From assembly GCA_030637135.1 (NCBI GenBank), contig DAOVVO010000003.1, positions 1 through 30,586 of the forward strand: a stretch of DNA of 30,586 nt. Reading direction: 5' to 3'. A model generated the notes under the pieces. The model saw nothing but the letters and a program-made list of their open reading frames with translations. It did no database searches and was not told where the DNA came from. The translations under genes and the position numbers were made by a program. Origin of the DNA: Nitrospirota bacterium. GTDB lineage: Bacteria > Nitrospirota > Thermodesulfovibrionia > UBA6902 > BMS3Bbin08. This document shows positions 16,736-24,469 of this stretch, piece by piece; positions within the stretch are counted from its first letter, which is position 1; each line of letters opens with the position of its first letter.

Positions 16736-18148
16736 ATGAAAACAGAACTTAAGGTAGGGATTTTTGCCATAGTTGTAATAATATTTTTATCATATATGAC
16801 CTTTAAGGTTAGTACTCTCGGGATAGCATGGAAAAAGGGCTACCGGTTGCATGTAACATTTGATAACGTAAGCGGCCTTGATGAGAAATCAAGAGTTAAG
16901 ATAGCAGGTGTGAGAGCAGGCATGGTTGAAAAAATTTTGCTTAAAGATGGAAAGGCAGAGCTTGTCCTCCTCATGGACCCCAAGGTAAAGATATATGAAG
17001 ATGCAGAGGCATCACTGACGACAGCCGGGTTTTTAGGAGATAAAAACCTTGAGCTTTGGGCAGGGACCTCCACTAAAAAGCTTCTCAAAAATGGTGATAG
17101 AATAAAATACACGAAACCTGCTTTTGATATTAATACACTTGCGAATAAACTTATATCCACAGCTACATATGTAAGTGAGTTGGCTGAGACTATTCAAAGT
17201 ATATTCGGAGAAACTGAAAAGGAAGCACTTTCAGAGAGCATACGTAATCTCAGGGTGTTAACAAAGAATTTCAATGAAATCTTAGAGGATGGTAGAGAGC
17301 CTCTGCACAACATACTGGTAAGACTCGAGAGTTTTTCACAGTCGCTGGATGATAAAGGCCCTGAATTTGTGGATAATCTGAACAAGCTAGCCAAAGATTT
17401 GAGAGAGCTTGTTGAAGAAAACAGAGGTGCGTTCAAAGAGAGCATGGAAAATATTAAAGTGGCATCAAAATCAGCTGGTAATATTGCAAAGAAAATAGAG
17501 AAGGGGGAAGGAACAATAGGCAAACTTTATAAGGATGAAGAGCTTTATGAATCGCTGAGCAGTGTGGCAGAAGGGGCGAGTAAGACATTCGAAGTTGTTA
17601 ATAAAACGAGGACTTTTTTTGACTTTAGCTCAGAGTATTTGACAACAGAAGGCGATTGGAAGGGGTATTTTAACTTAACCTTACAGCCAAGTAAGGATAA
17701 ATCTTATATACTCGGTATTGTCACAGACCCTTTCGGATCAACCGAAATAATAGATAGAAATATTAACGGGGTTACCACGAGAGAAGAAAAGATCGAAAGA
17801 AAGATTGAATTTACCGTTCAGTTTGCTAAACGTTTTGCGGATTTAGCCGTAAGGATTGGCATGCTTGAAAATACCTTTGGAGTTGGGGTTGATTACTTCC
17901 TGTTTGATGATAAGGCTAAACTGAGATTTGATGCGTGGGATTTTAGTGCTGATGAAGCACGGGCTGAAAAGGCCCACATGAAAATAGGCTTTGATTATAC
18001 GTTTTTTAAATACTTCTTTGTAGGCGCTGGTATGGACAATCTCCTGAATGATAGCAGGAGGGGAATATTTATTGGCGGCGGTCTAAAATTTGAGGATGAA
18101 GATTTTAAATATCTTTTTGGCGCAGCTCCAAGGATTCCTTCACAGTAA
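16736..18148 (+). CDS. MCE (MlaD-like) protein with long helical region and C-terminal barrel-like domain
   Basis: A 470-aa protein, far longer than the roughly 180-aa MlaD of enteric bacteria. One N-terminal membrane helix (about 5-24) leads into an MCE domain (about 37-125) with the characteristic FDNVSGLDEKSRVKIAGVRAGMVEKI and TTAGFLGDKNLEL. A helical, coiled-coil-like region follows (about 140-290). Then comes about 170 residues of alternating polar/hydrophobic strands (from FDFSSEYLTTEGDWKGYFNLTLQ to the GAAPRIPSQ end) that look like an outer-membrane beta-barrel. Such a layout would let one polypeptide span from inner to outer membrane, removing the need for a soluble carrier such as MlaC, which is absent nearby. 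The MCE call is firm; the barrel is inferred from the strand pattern. Last gene of the operon. Confidence 0.88.
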   Translation: MKTELKVGIFAIVVIIFLSYMTFKVSTLGIAWKKGYRLHVTFDNVSGLDEKSRVKIAGVRAGMVEKILLKDGKAELVLLMDPKVKIYEDAEASLTTAGFLGDKNLELWAGTSTKKLLKNGDRIKYTKPAFDINTLANKLISTATYVSELAETIQSIFGETEKEALSESIRNLRVLTKNFNEILEDGREPLHNILVRLESFSQSLDDKGPEFVDNLNKLAKDLRELVEENRGAFKESMENIKVASKSAGNIAKKIEKGEGTIGKLYKDEELYESLSSVAEGASKTFEVVNKTRTFFDFSSEYLTTEGDWKGYFNLTLQPSKDKSYILGIVTDPFGSTEIIDRNINGVTTREEKIERKIEFTVQFAKRFADLAVRIGMLENTFGVGVDYFLFDDKAKLRFDAWDFSADEARAEKAHMKIGFDYTFFKYFFVGAGMDNLLNDSRRGIFIGGGLKFEDEDFKYLFGAAPRIPSQ

Positions 18149-18332
18149 CCTGAAATAAAAGTGTTAGTTTAAAAAATATTTGACTCACTTCCAAAATTTT
18201 TTAAAAAACAAACATCCTGTCTTAAAAAAAACAGTAGATTACCAGGTACTTAAAATTTTGAGTTGTCCTTAAAATAAAACAGAAAAATAAGTTATACTAT
18301 ATGGATTCATCGTGATAGGAAGTTAATTTAAT

Positions 18333-20105
18333 ATGATTACTCGTGTTAGATTTTATCTGATATTTTTTTGGATAACCGTAACAAGCATATATATACTGCT
18401 AAACAGTAATCATTCTATCGGACAGGAGCTGAAAACCAACACGGTTGCAAGTCCAGCAGATAAGTATAATTCCGTTTTTGCACTCAGAGATTCAGTATTG
18501 TCTTATTTTTATCCTGCAAACGGTCTCATTGCAGGGATTGAGAAAGATACCGTAATCATAAAGGTTCAAAGCGATAAAAAATTTAATAAAGGCACGCGGT
18601 TTTCTGTATTCAGGAAAGGCAAGCCGTTTTATCATCCTGTTACAGAAGAACCTATTAGTATAACAGAGAATTTAATAGGAAGTGTTGAGATTGAAGAGGC
18701 AGATAAAGAAGCATACATATGCAGGATTGTTTCGGGCCATCCAGAGATTGGCGACATCGTTAGAATTACGTCATCACGTATCAAACTTGCTTTTTTCCAG
18801 GATAAAAAAACAGGATGGGAGCTTTCAGAAGCATTTTACGATTCTTTGAAAGATTCAGATCGGTTTGAGTTAGTAGAATCGTATACGAAAACCTATGACC
18901 CAAAAGAACTGTCTAAACTTGCAACAGACCTTGGTGCTGAGGCAGTGCTGCTTTTTTCAACACCGGTAAGGAGTGAAGGCATGTTTATGAATGCAAAACT
19001 TTTCTGGTCTGAGGATGCTGCCCTATTTGCAGAAATAGAGAACATTGTTGAAACAAGTCACATTCAGGAATTTGCATCACAAGATAAACTTATCCCCATA
19101 ATTTCTACTGAAGGAGTCCCGTGGGGAAATTATGAACTTGCAACCGGAAAATTTTTTGCAATGGGAGATGTTGATGGCAATGGTGAGAAAGAGTTGGTTG
19201 TGAGTGACGGCATTAATATACGGGTTTACAGCTATAAGAATGAACCCCGAGAGACTTGGTTCTTGAAAGAGAGCAAAGTTAATGAACACCTTTCCGTTGA
19301 AGTATTTGACCTTAACAAAAACGGCAGGGCAGAAATATTTGTTACGTCTCTGAGAAACGAACGTGTAATGAACTCTTTTGTCCTTGAATATGATCCTACA
19401 GGGGGATATAAAAAAATATGGGAAAAATCTCCTTATGCCTATAGAGTTATAGGCGAGAACGTGCTTATGCAGGCTTTTTCACCAAATAAAGCCTTTACAG
19501 GGTCTGTTTACAGCGTTATATGGAAAAATGGACATTATCAAACTGCTTCACCTCTTAAGCTACCCAAAGGAGTAGATATTTTCGGCTTTACGTATGTTGA
19601 TTGGCAGAATAACGGAAATGTAAGTATTATTGCTTTTGACGACAATGGATATTTAAATCTTTATAGAGATGATGTGTTGCAATGGAGGAGTAAAGGCTCT
19701 TATGTCAAGTTTGATACAGAAGCTTACAGGACATTTTCATTTTCAGACAGCCTGCCCTCAGCTACACATAATAAAAAAAAGTGGTTTATGAAAGGACGTT
19801 TAGTTACGGTTATCACAGAACGGGGGCAGGAGGTTATCGTCATAAAAAAAGTTCCTTATCTATCCAATGTGCCTGGTTTAGGCACTAAGAGAGCTGAAGT
19901 TTATTCTTTTTGGTGGGATGGCGGAATGATGGATGAGACGTTGATTTTGAGTGAAATTAAAGGTACAGTTACAGATTATTGGGTTGAGGGAAAAAATTTA
20001 TTGATATTGACCAGATTAAATTTCTTTGGATATTTGTCAAAGACTCTTTCAGGAAATTTCAAAAGAAAAAGTATACTTTACTATTACTCTTTGAGAGGCA
20101 AATGA
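18333..20105 (+). CDS. Secreted FG-GAP/VCBS-like repeat protein of unknown function
   Basis: A 590-aa protein with an N-terminal signal peptide or anchor (about 5-25, then a polar stretch from about 30). The middle (about 150-215) has a segment ending LSKLATDLGAEAVLLFST, which resembles the nucleotide-free alpha/beta domain found in CsgG/TolB-N or FlgT-type envelope proteins. FG-GAP-like calcium-loop motifs follow: MGDVDGNGEKELVV (D279 onward) and VFDLNKNGRAEIFV (D326 onward), implying a beta-propeller up to about residue 480. It is probably exported to the periplasm. Its TGA overlaps the ATG of uppS by 4 nt, an unusual coupling to a lipid-carrier enzyme. No specific function is known to me. 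Confidence 0.8.
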   Translation: MITRVRFYLIFFWITVTSIYILLNSNHSIGQELKTNTVASPADKYNSVFALRDSVLSYFYPANGLIAGIEKDTVIIKVQSDKKFNKGTRFSVFRKGKPFYHPVTEEPISITENLIGSVEIEEADKEAYICRIVSGHPEIGDIVRITSSRIKLAFFQDKKTGWELSEAFYDSLKDSDRFELVESYTKTYDPKELSKLATDLGAEAVLLFSTPVRSEGMFMNAKLFWSEDAALFAEIENIVETSHIQEFASQDKLIPIISTEGVPWGNYELATGKFFAMGDVDGNGEKELVVSDGINIRVYSYKNEPRETWFLKESKVNEHLSVEVFDLNKNGRAEIFVTSLRNERVMNSFVLEYDPTGGYKKIWEKSPYAYRVIGENVLMQAFSPNKAFTGSVYSVIWKNGHYQTASPLKLPKGVDIFGFTYVDWQNNGNVSIIAFDDNGYLNLYRDDVLQWRSKGSYVKFDTEAYRTFSFSDSLPSATHNKKKWFMKGRLVTVITERGQEVIVIKKVPYLSNVPGLGTKRAEVYSFWWDGGMMDETLILSEIKGTVTDYWVEGKNLLILTRLNFFGYLSKTLSGNFKRKSILYYYSLRGK

Positions 20106-20806
20106 AAATCAAACACGTCGCAATAATTATGGATGGAAATGGACGGTGGGCTAAGGCAAAAGGGTTTTCAAGAATTGAAGGACACAAGGAAGGAACCAAG
20201 AGAGTAGGGGATATTATTAAAGCTTCCATAGAGTTAAACCTTGAAGCCCTTACCCTTTATGTCTTTTCAATGGAGAATTGGCAGAGACCGAGGGCTGAGG
20301 TGAATGCACTTATGGGTCTTCTGGATAGTTATCTAAGGAGAGAGATGAAAAAGTTGGCAGATGACAACATAGTGTTCAGGGCCATAGGGGATCTTCAGAG
20401 ATTGCCGAAGACAATTCAAGAGCTCCTTGAGAAATTTGAATCGATGACCAAAAGCAATACAGGACTGTTACTCACAAGCGCACTCAGCTACAGCGGCAGG
20501 GAAGAAATTCTCAATGCTATACATGGTATGTTAAAAAACGGGGTAAAACCAGAAGACATTAATGAAAAAACGTTTGAAAATTATTTGTATACCACAGGAG
20601 TTCCAAATCCTGACTTAATAATTCGAACAAGCGGAGAAATGCGACTCAGTAATTTTTTGCTCTGGCAGGCGGCGTATTCGGAATTGTATTTTACAGAAAC
20701 CATGTGGCCTGACTTTACGAGAGAAGAGTTTGTTTCTGCGATAACGGAATTCCAAAAGAGGGAACGAAGATTCGGGGCACTGCCAAGAATTTACAGCTCC
20801 AAATAA
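20102..20806 (+). CDS. uppS: Undecaprenyl diphosphate synthase (cis-prenyltransferase)
   Basis: Condenses eight isopentenyl units onto farnesyl diphosphate to make undecaprenyl diphosphate, the carrier for peptidoglycan and polysaccharides. A 234-aa protein with the family's pyrophosphate site HVAIIMDGNGRWAKAKG (catalytic D11), FSMENWQRP, and the C-terminal IRTSGEMRLSNFLLWQAAYSELYFT (substrate-binding Arg and aromatic residues). Start overlaps the upstream VCBS-like gene by 4 nt (ATGA). It begins the classical uppS-cdsA-dxr-rseP series; frr, tsf and pyrH, which often precede it, are not here. Confidence 0.97.
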   Translation: MKIKHVAIIMDGNGRWAKAKGFSRIEGHKEGTKRVGDIIKASIELNLEALTLYVFSMENWQRPRAEVNALMGLLDSYLRREMKKLADDNIVFRAIGDLQRLPKTIQELLEKFESMTKSNTGLLLTSALSYSGREEILNAIHGMLKNGVKPEDINEKTFENYLYTTGVPNPDLIIRTSGEMRLSNFLLWQAAYSELYFTETMWPDFTREEFVSAITEFQKRERRFGALPRIYSSK

Positions 20807-20861
20807 GAGATATTTTTAAAAATATAAGAAGGTTCATACAATATTTTCGTTTTTTCAGTTT

Positions 20862-21066
20862 ACCCCGTGAGAAAGCCCCGCTTCTTGCAGCGGGGATAAG
20901 GATGAATTTCTTTTAAAGCGAACTTAGGGTCGAATGCCCCATGTGAGCATTACCGCCTGACTGCCATGCCTAACGGCAGGCAGGCGTCAGGTACGTTTAG
21001 AATGGCGAAGGCCTGCCTGTCGGTCTACGACTCATAGAGCAGACAGGTCTTCTAACGGGGTTTACC
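20862..21066. repeat. Composite interspersed repeat, copy B, between uppS and cdsA
   Basis: About 205 bp. It opens with ACCCCGTGAGAAAGCCCCGCT-like sequence and closes with TCTTCTAACGGGGTTTACC (21048-21066); the outer ends are inverted. Inside are a perfect hairpin CCCCGCT..AGCGGGG (20876-20895), a GC-rich inverted stretch around 20955-20990 built of CTGCC/GGCAGG, and a 28-bp stretch (21021-21048) repeated identically at 24338-24365. Opening and closing sequences match copy A at 7427-7512. No gene lies in this 289-bp gap. Confidence 0.7.
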
Positions 21067-21095
21067 AACGGTTACAGAAGAGAGGAGCAGGTTAC

Positions 21096-21887
21096 GTGAG
21101 ATCGCAAAGGCTTATCGTTGCATCGATTGTATTGCCTATTTTAATTGCTTACATTTATTTCTTACCCCATTTTCCTTATTTTTTAGCATTGCTTGTCATA
21201 GTGAGCATGCTCTCTATGCGTGAATTTTATAGTATGTACAGGGTTCCTCGGATGTACTCTGTGCCCGGCATTTTCATAGGGGGTATCTTATTCTATGTAG
21301 CATGCCGTCATCCGGCATATTTTCTCGACAGTATATTTGTCAGTCTTTTTTTCCTGTTGCTCTTAAGGTTAATAGCTGCCAAAACACCTTCAGGAAGCAT
21401 GTCAGATATCGGTCCTCTCGGGGTCGGGTTTTTTTATATTTCCGGTTTTCTGAGCTTTCAGTGGTTTTTAAGAGATGATGTTTTGGGCGTGCACTATATT
21501 CTCCTTCTTTATACTTCTGTATGGATGGCAGATAGTGCAGCTTATTACATTGGTACGTACCTGGGAAAGAACAAGCTGTATCCTGCTGTAAGTCCGAATA
21601 AAACATTTGAAGGTTTTTTAGGGAGTATACTTGGAGGTTCCGCCGGGGCATTCATTATGAAGATTATTTTTAATATCCATGATATTTCAGTAATGAAATC
21701 GATCATAATAGGTGCTGTACTCGGTATAGCAGCAGTATTAGGAGATTTAATAGAATCTATGTTTAAACGGGATGCTGGTGTTAAAGATTCAAGCGGTCTT
21801 ATTACTGGACATGGCGGCATACTTGATAAAATTGACGGTCTTCTTGTAGCTGCACCGGTGCTCTTTTTTGTTTTGAGGTATCTTTGA
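21096..21887 (+). CDS. cdsA: Phosphatidate cytidylyltransferase
   Basis: Makes CDP-diacylglycerol from phosphatidate and CTP, the branch point of phospholipid synthesis. A 263-aa polytopic membrane protein with about eight helices. The family signature is complete: DSAAYYIGTYLGKNKLYPAVSPNKTFEGFLGS and GDLIESMFKRDAGVKDSSGLITGHGGILDKIDGLL (catalytic Asp and Lys included). The start is GTG at 21096 after AGAGGAGCAGG. Its TGA overlaps the TTG start of dxr by 4 nt. Confidence 0.96.
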   Translation: MRSQRLIVASIVLPILIAYIYFLPHFPYFLALLVIVSMLSMREFYSMYRVPRMYSVPGIFIGGILFYVACRHPAYFLDSIFVSLFFLLLLRLIAAKTPSGSMSDIGPLGVGFFYISGFLSFQWFLRDDVLGVHYILLLYTSVWMADSAAYYIGTYLGKNKLYPAVSPNKTFEGFLGSILGGSAGAFIMKIIFNIHDISVMKSIIIGAVLGIAAVLGDLIESMFKRDAGVKDSSGLITGHGGILDKIDGLLVAAPVLFFVLRYL

Positions 21888-23038
21888 AAAATATTTCTGT
21901 ATTAGGCTCTACCGGTTCCATAGGGAGAGCCACGCTCGAAGTTGTTCGCTGCTTTCCTGACCGGTTTAACGTTGTCGGTCTGGCTGCAAAAGACAATATA
22001 GGTCTCCTCGAATCCCAGGTACATGCCTTTAAACCTGAGGTTATTGCCGTCTCTGATGAGGCTGCAGGAAGAGAACTCAAAAAGAAAAATCTTCCGGTTG
22101 AGATTTTAACCGGAGATAAAGGACTTGAAGAGATTGCGACCATTACACATGTGGATATGGTGGTTTCAGCCATCGTTGGCTCTGCAGCCCTTATGCCAAC
22201 GTATGCAGCGATACGTGCCGGAAAAGATATAGCCCTTGCTTCAAAGGAGACCCTTGTAATGGCTGGTTCAATAATTATGGCTGAGGCATCAAGGAAAGGG
22301 ATTAGCGTCATTCCCGTTGACAGTGAACATAGTGCGATCTTTCAATGTCTGAACGGAAGGAAGGGGCATGAGGTTCAAAAAATAATACTAACCGCATCAG
22401 GAGGTGCTTTCCTGAGAAAAGACCTATCAGAACTTGAAAAGGTAACACCTGAAGAAGCCCTCAAGCATCCTAACTGGCTGATGGGGAAAAAAATAACAAT
22501 TGACTCAGCAACACTGATGAATAAAGGACTGGAGGTCATTGAGGCACACTGGCTTTTCGGGCTGCCGGCAGAGAAGATAAGTGTTGTTCTTCATCCTCAG
22601 AGCATAGTACATTCTATGGTTGAATTCATTGATGGAAGTATATTAGCGCAACTGTCAGTGCCGGATATGAAGGGTCCAATAAGCTATGCGCTCTCTTACC
22701 CTGACAGGTTTGGAGATGTTTTGCCCCCTCTCGATTTTTCAAAGATTAGAATGCTTACGTTCGAGGAGACAGATTGGAAAAAATACAGATGCCTTGGTTT
22801 AAGCTATAATGCACTGAATACCGGTGGAACAATGCCGAGTGTATTAAATGCAGCGAACGAAGTTGCTGTAGAGGCTTTTTTAAATAAGAGGATACTTTTT
22901 ACCGAGATCCCTGATGTAGTGCTGAACACGATGTCTCAACACAAAATCTCAGATTGCAAAACCATTGGAGATGTTATAGAGGCATCAAACTGGGCACGAA
23001 AGAAGTCGGAGGATTTAATAAATGAACGGAGAGATTAA
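21884..23038 (+). CDS. dxr: 1-deoxy-D-xylulose 5-phosphate reductoisomerase
   Basis: Converts DXP to MEP with NADPH, the committed step of the MEP isoprenoid pathway that feeds uppS. A 384-aa protein. The NADPH loop GSTGSIG is at residues 6-12. The metal/substrate site shows PVDSEHSAIFQCL, SATLMNKGLEVIEAHWLF and VLHPQSIVHSMVEF, and NAANEVAVEAFL is near the C-terminal domain. The start is TTG at 21884, overlapping the cdsA stop (TTGA), which fixes the start position. rseP follows after 3 bp. Confidence 0.97.
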   Translation: MKNISVLGSTGSIGRATLEVVRCFPDRFNVVGLAAKDNIGLLESQVHAFKPEVIAVSDEAAGRELKKKNLPVEILTGDKGLEEIATITHVDMVVSAIVGSAALMPTYAAIRAGKDIALASKETLVMAGSIIMAEASRKGISVIPVDSEHSAIFQCLNGRKGHEVQKIILTASGGAFLRKDLSELEKVTPEEALKHPNWLMGKKITIDSATLMNKGLEVIEAHWLFGLPAEKISVVLHPQSIVHSMVEFIDGSILAQLSVPDMKGPISYALSYPDRFGDVLPPLDFSKIRMLTFEETDWKKYRCLGLSYNALNTGGTMPSVLNAANEVAVEAFLNKRILFTEIPDVVLNTMSQHKISDCKTIGDVIEASNWARKKSEDLINERRD

Positions 23039-23041
23039 CGT

Positions 23042-24148
23042 ATGTCAATCCTTTGGGCAGTAGTTCTTTTTGGTATATTAATTTTCTTTCATGAATTTGG
23101 CCATTTTATTCTTGCGAAGTTGGTGGGGGTAAAGGTATTGAAATTTTCTCTCGGTTTTGGTCCACGACTCATTGGTAAAAAGATCGGTGAGACCGAGTAT
23201 TTAATCTCTGCACTCCCACTCGGTGGTTATGTAAAACCTCTCGGAGAAGACCCGAATGAAGTACTGAACGAGGAAGACAAACCCAGAGCTTTTCATTACC
23301 AACCTGTGTGGAAGAGGGCAGCGATTGTTATCGCAGGGCCATTTTTTAATCTTTTCCTGGCCTATGCTATATTTGTCGTTTTTCTCAGTATAAACCTTCC
23401 TATAGCAATACCGGATTTGGACAGCATAACAACTGCTATTGAAAATATTGTAGAGGATTCTCCCGCGATGAAGGCAGGGCTGAAGAAAGACGATATAATT
23501 CTTTCCATTAACGGAACTTCTGTGAGCGACTGGGTCGAAATGGCATCCATTCTTTCGAAGAATCCTGGAAAAGAGCTGAAGCTCGAGATAAAAAGAGGAG
23601 AACAGTTAATTCACATTAAGGTCACTCCAGAGCCTACAAAGATTAAGGATGACGAAGGCAGAGAATTAATCATAGGGAGAATCGGGATTTCTAAAAAATT
23701 AAATGTACATTTAATACAAAGCAGCGGTATATTACAGGCGACTTTAAAGGGCATGGAAGCAGTTTATGAATGGAGTGTCCTGACCCTGAAAGTCGTGGGA
23801 AAGATTCTCACCGGTGCGATATCAGCAAAACAGATAGGTGGTCCTATATTAATTGTTGATTCTGCTGCCAAGGCTGCTTCTGCAGGGCTATTTACGTACT
23901 TTAACTTTGTTGCAATCATCAGTATTAACCTTGTTATTCTTAACCTTTTACCGATTCCTGTGCTTGATGGAGGACATTTACTGTTTATGACTATTGAGGT
24001 GTTAAAGGGCAGACCGTTAAGTGAAAAAACTATGAGCATAATGACGAGGGCCGGTATGGCTCTTCTTCTTCTGTTGATAGCTTTTGTTTTTTACAATGAT
24101 ATTATAAGAGTTATTGTTCCGTGGCTACAGCGGATGTTCTCTACATAA
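23042..24148 (+). CDS. rseP: Site-2 intramembrane zinc metalloprotease RseP
   Basis: Membrane protease that cuts signal and anti-sigma substrates within the bilayer. A 368-aa protein. The zinc motif HEFGH is at residues 17-21 and LDGGH (third ligand Asp) lies in the LLPIPVLDGGH helix. One PDZ domain (about 130-200: IVEDSPAMKAGLKKDDIILSINGTSV) sits between the catalytic helices, against two in E. coli; single-PDZ forms are common outside gammaproteobacteria. It ends the uppS-cdsA-dxr-rseP run and is followed by a repeat-filled spacer. Confidence 0.95.
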   Translation: MSILWAVVLFGILIFFHEFGHFILAKLVGVKVLKFSLGFGPRLIGKKIGETEYLISALPLGGYVKPLGEDPNEVLNEEDKPRAFHYQPVWKRAAIVIAGPFFNLFLAYAIFVVFLSINLPIAIPDLDSITTAIENIVEDSPAMKAGLKKDDIILSINGTSVSDWVEMASILSKNPGKELKLEIKRGEQLIHIKVTPEPTKIKDDEGRELIIGRIGISKKLNVHLIQSSGILQATLKGMEAVYEWSVLTLKVVGKILTGAISAKQIGGPILIVDSAAKAASAGLFTYFNFVAIISINLVILNLLPIPVLDGGHLLFMTIEVLKGRPLSEKTMSIMTRAGMALLLLLIAFVFYNDIIRVIVPWLQRMFST

Positions 24149-24179
24149 CGCATTAAAAGTTATTCAATGTGGTCGTTTA

Positions 24180-24226
24180 CCCCGTTAGAGAAAGTTCATC
24201 CCGTTAGAAATTTATCTCTAACGGGG
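24180..24226. repeat. CCCCGTTAGAGA hairpin element, best copy
   Basis: Arms CCCCGTTAGAGA (24180-24191) and TCTCTAACGGGG (24215-24226) are a perfect 12-bp inverted repeat. An extra internal CCCGTTAGA lies at 24200-24208. The hexamer GTTTAC occurs in direct orientation just outside both arms (24175-24180 and 24226-24231), overlapping the arms by one base. Confidence 0.75.
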
Positions 24227-24289
24227 TTTACATAAGCTGGTTATGGGGTAGATTAATTTATACATCTTAATAATGAAATACCGAACATA

Positions 24290-24400
24290 ACGTGCCTGAC
24301 GCCTGCCTGCCGGTAGGCAAGGCCTGCCTCTACCTATCGGTCTACGACTCATAGAGCAGACAGGTGACGTTAGGCAGGGCAGTCAGGTTCCCTGTAGCTC
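24290..24400. repeat. GC-rich CTGCC/GGCAGG repeat with 28-bp direct repeat
   Basis: GCCTGAC...CCTGCCTGCCGGTAGGC and its inverse GGCAGGGCAGTCAGG bracket a segment (24338-24365) identical over 28 bp to 21021-21048. That segment begins CGGTCTACGACTC and ends GCAGACAGGT. It is a relative of the inserts in the copy A and copy B elements, here without the CCCCGTTAGA-type borders immediately attached. Confidence 0.65.
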
Positions 24401-24469
24401 GGGAATGAATCACGGTACGAATTGCATCGACGCATCAACGTGCTACGGAGAGCTTTAATTGGGTCTTGA

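Larger units (their letters stand above)
24149..24469. other. Intergenic region rseP-aconitase, repeat-filled, no gene
   Basis: A 321-bp spacer with two repeat structures, annotated separately. I find no convincing ORF or promoter. The aconitase gene starts at 24470 with no obvious promoter in front; GGAG near 24447 lies too far from the ATG to be its ribosome site. Confidence 0.55.

Noticed and set aside
18262..18300. Possible promoter TTGTCC ... TATACT upstream of the VCBS-like gene
   Set aside because: The spacing is 24 bp, too long for a sigma-70 promoter; only the -10-like box is reasonable.
21802..22311. 169-codon minus-strand ORF overlapping cdsA/dxr
   Set aside because: Shadow of the 5' half of dxr, whose NADPH motif and start overlap are clear.
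7427..24400. Repeats as a CRISPR array
   Set aside because: The repeats are not regularly spaced, are inverted within themselves, lie at scattered intergenic sites, and no cas gene is present.
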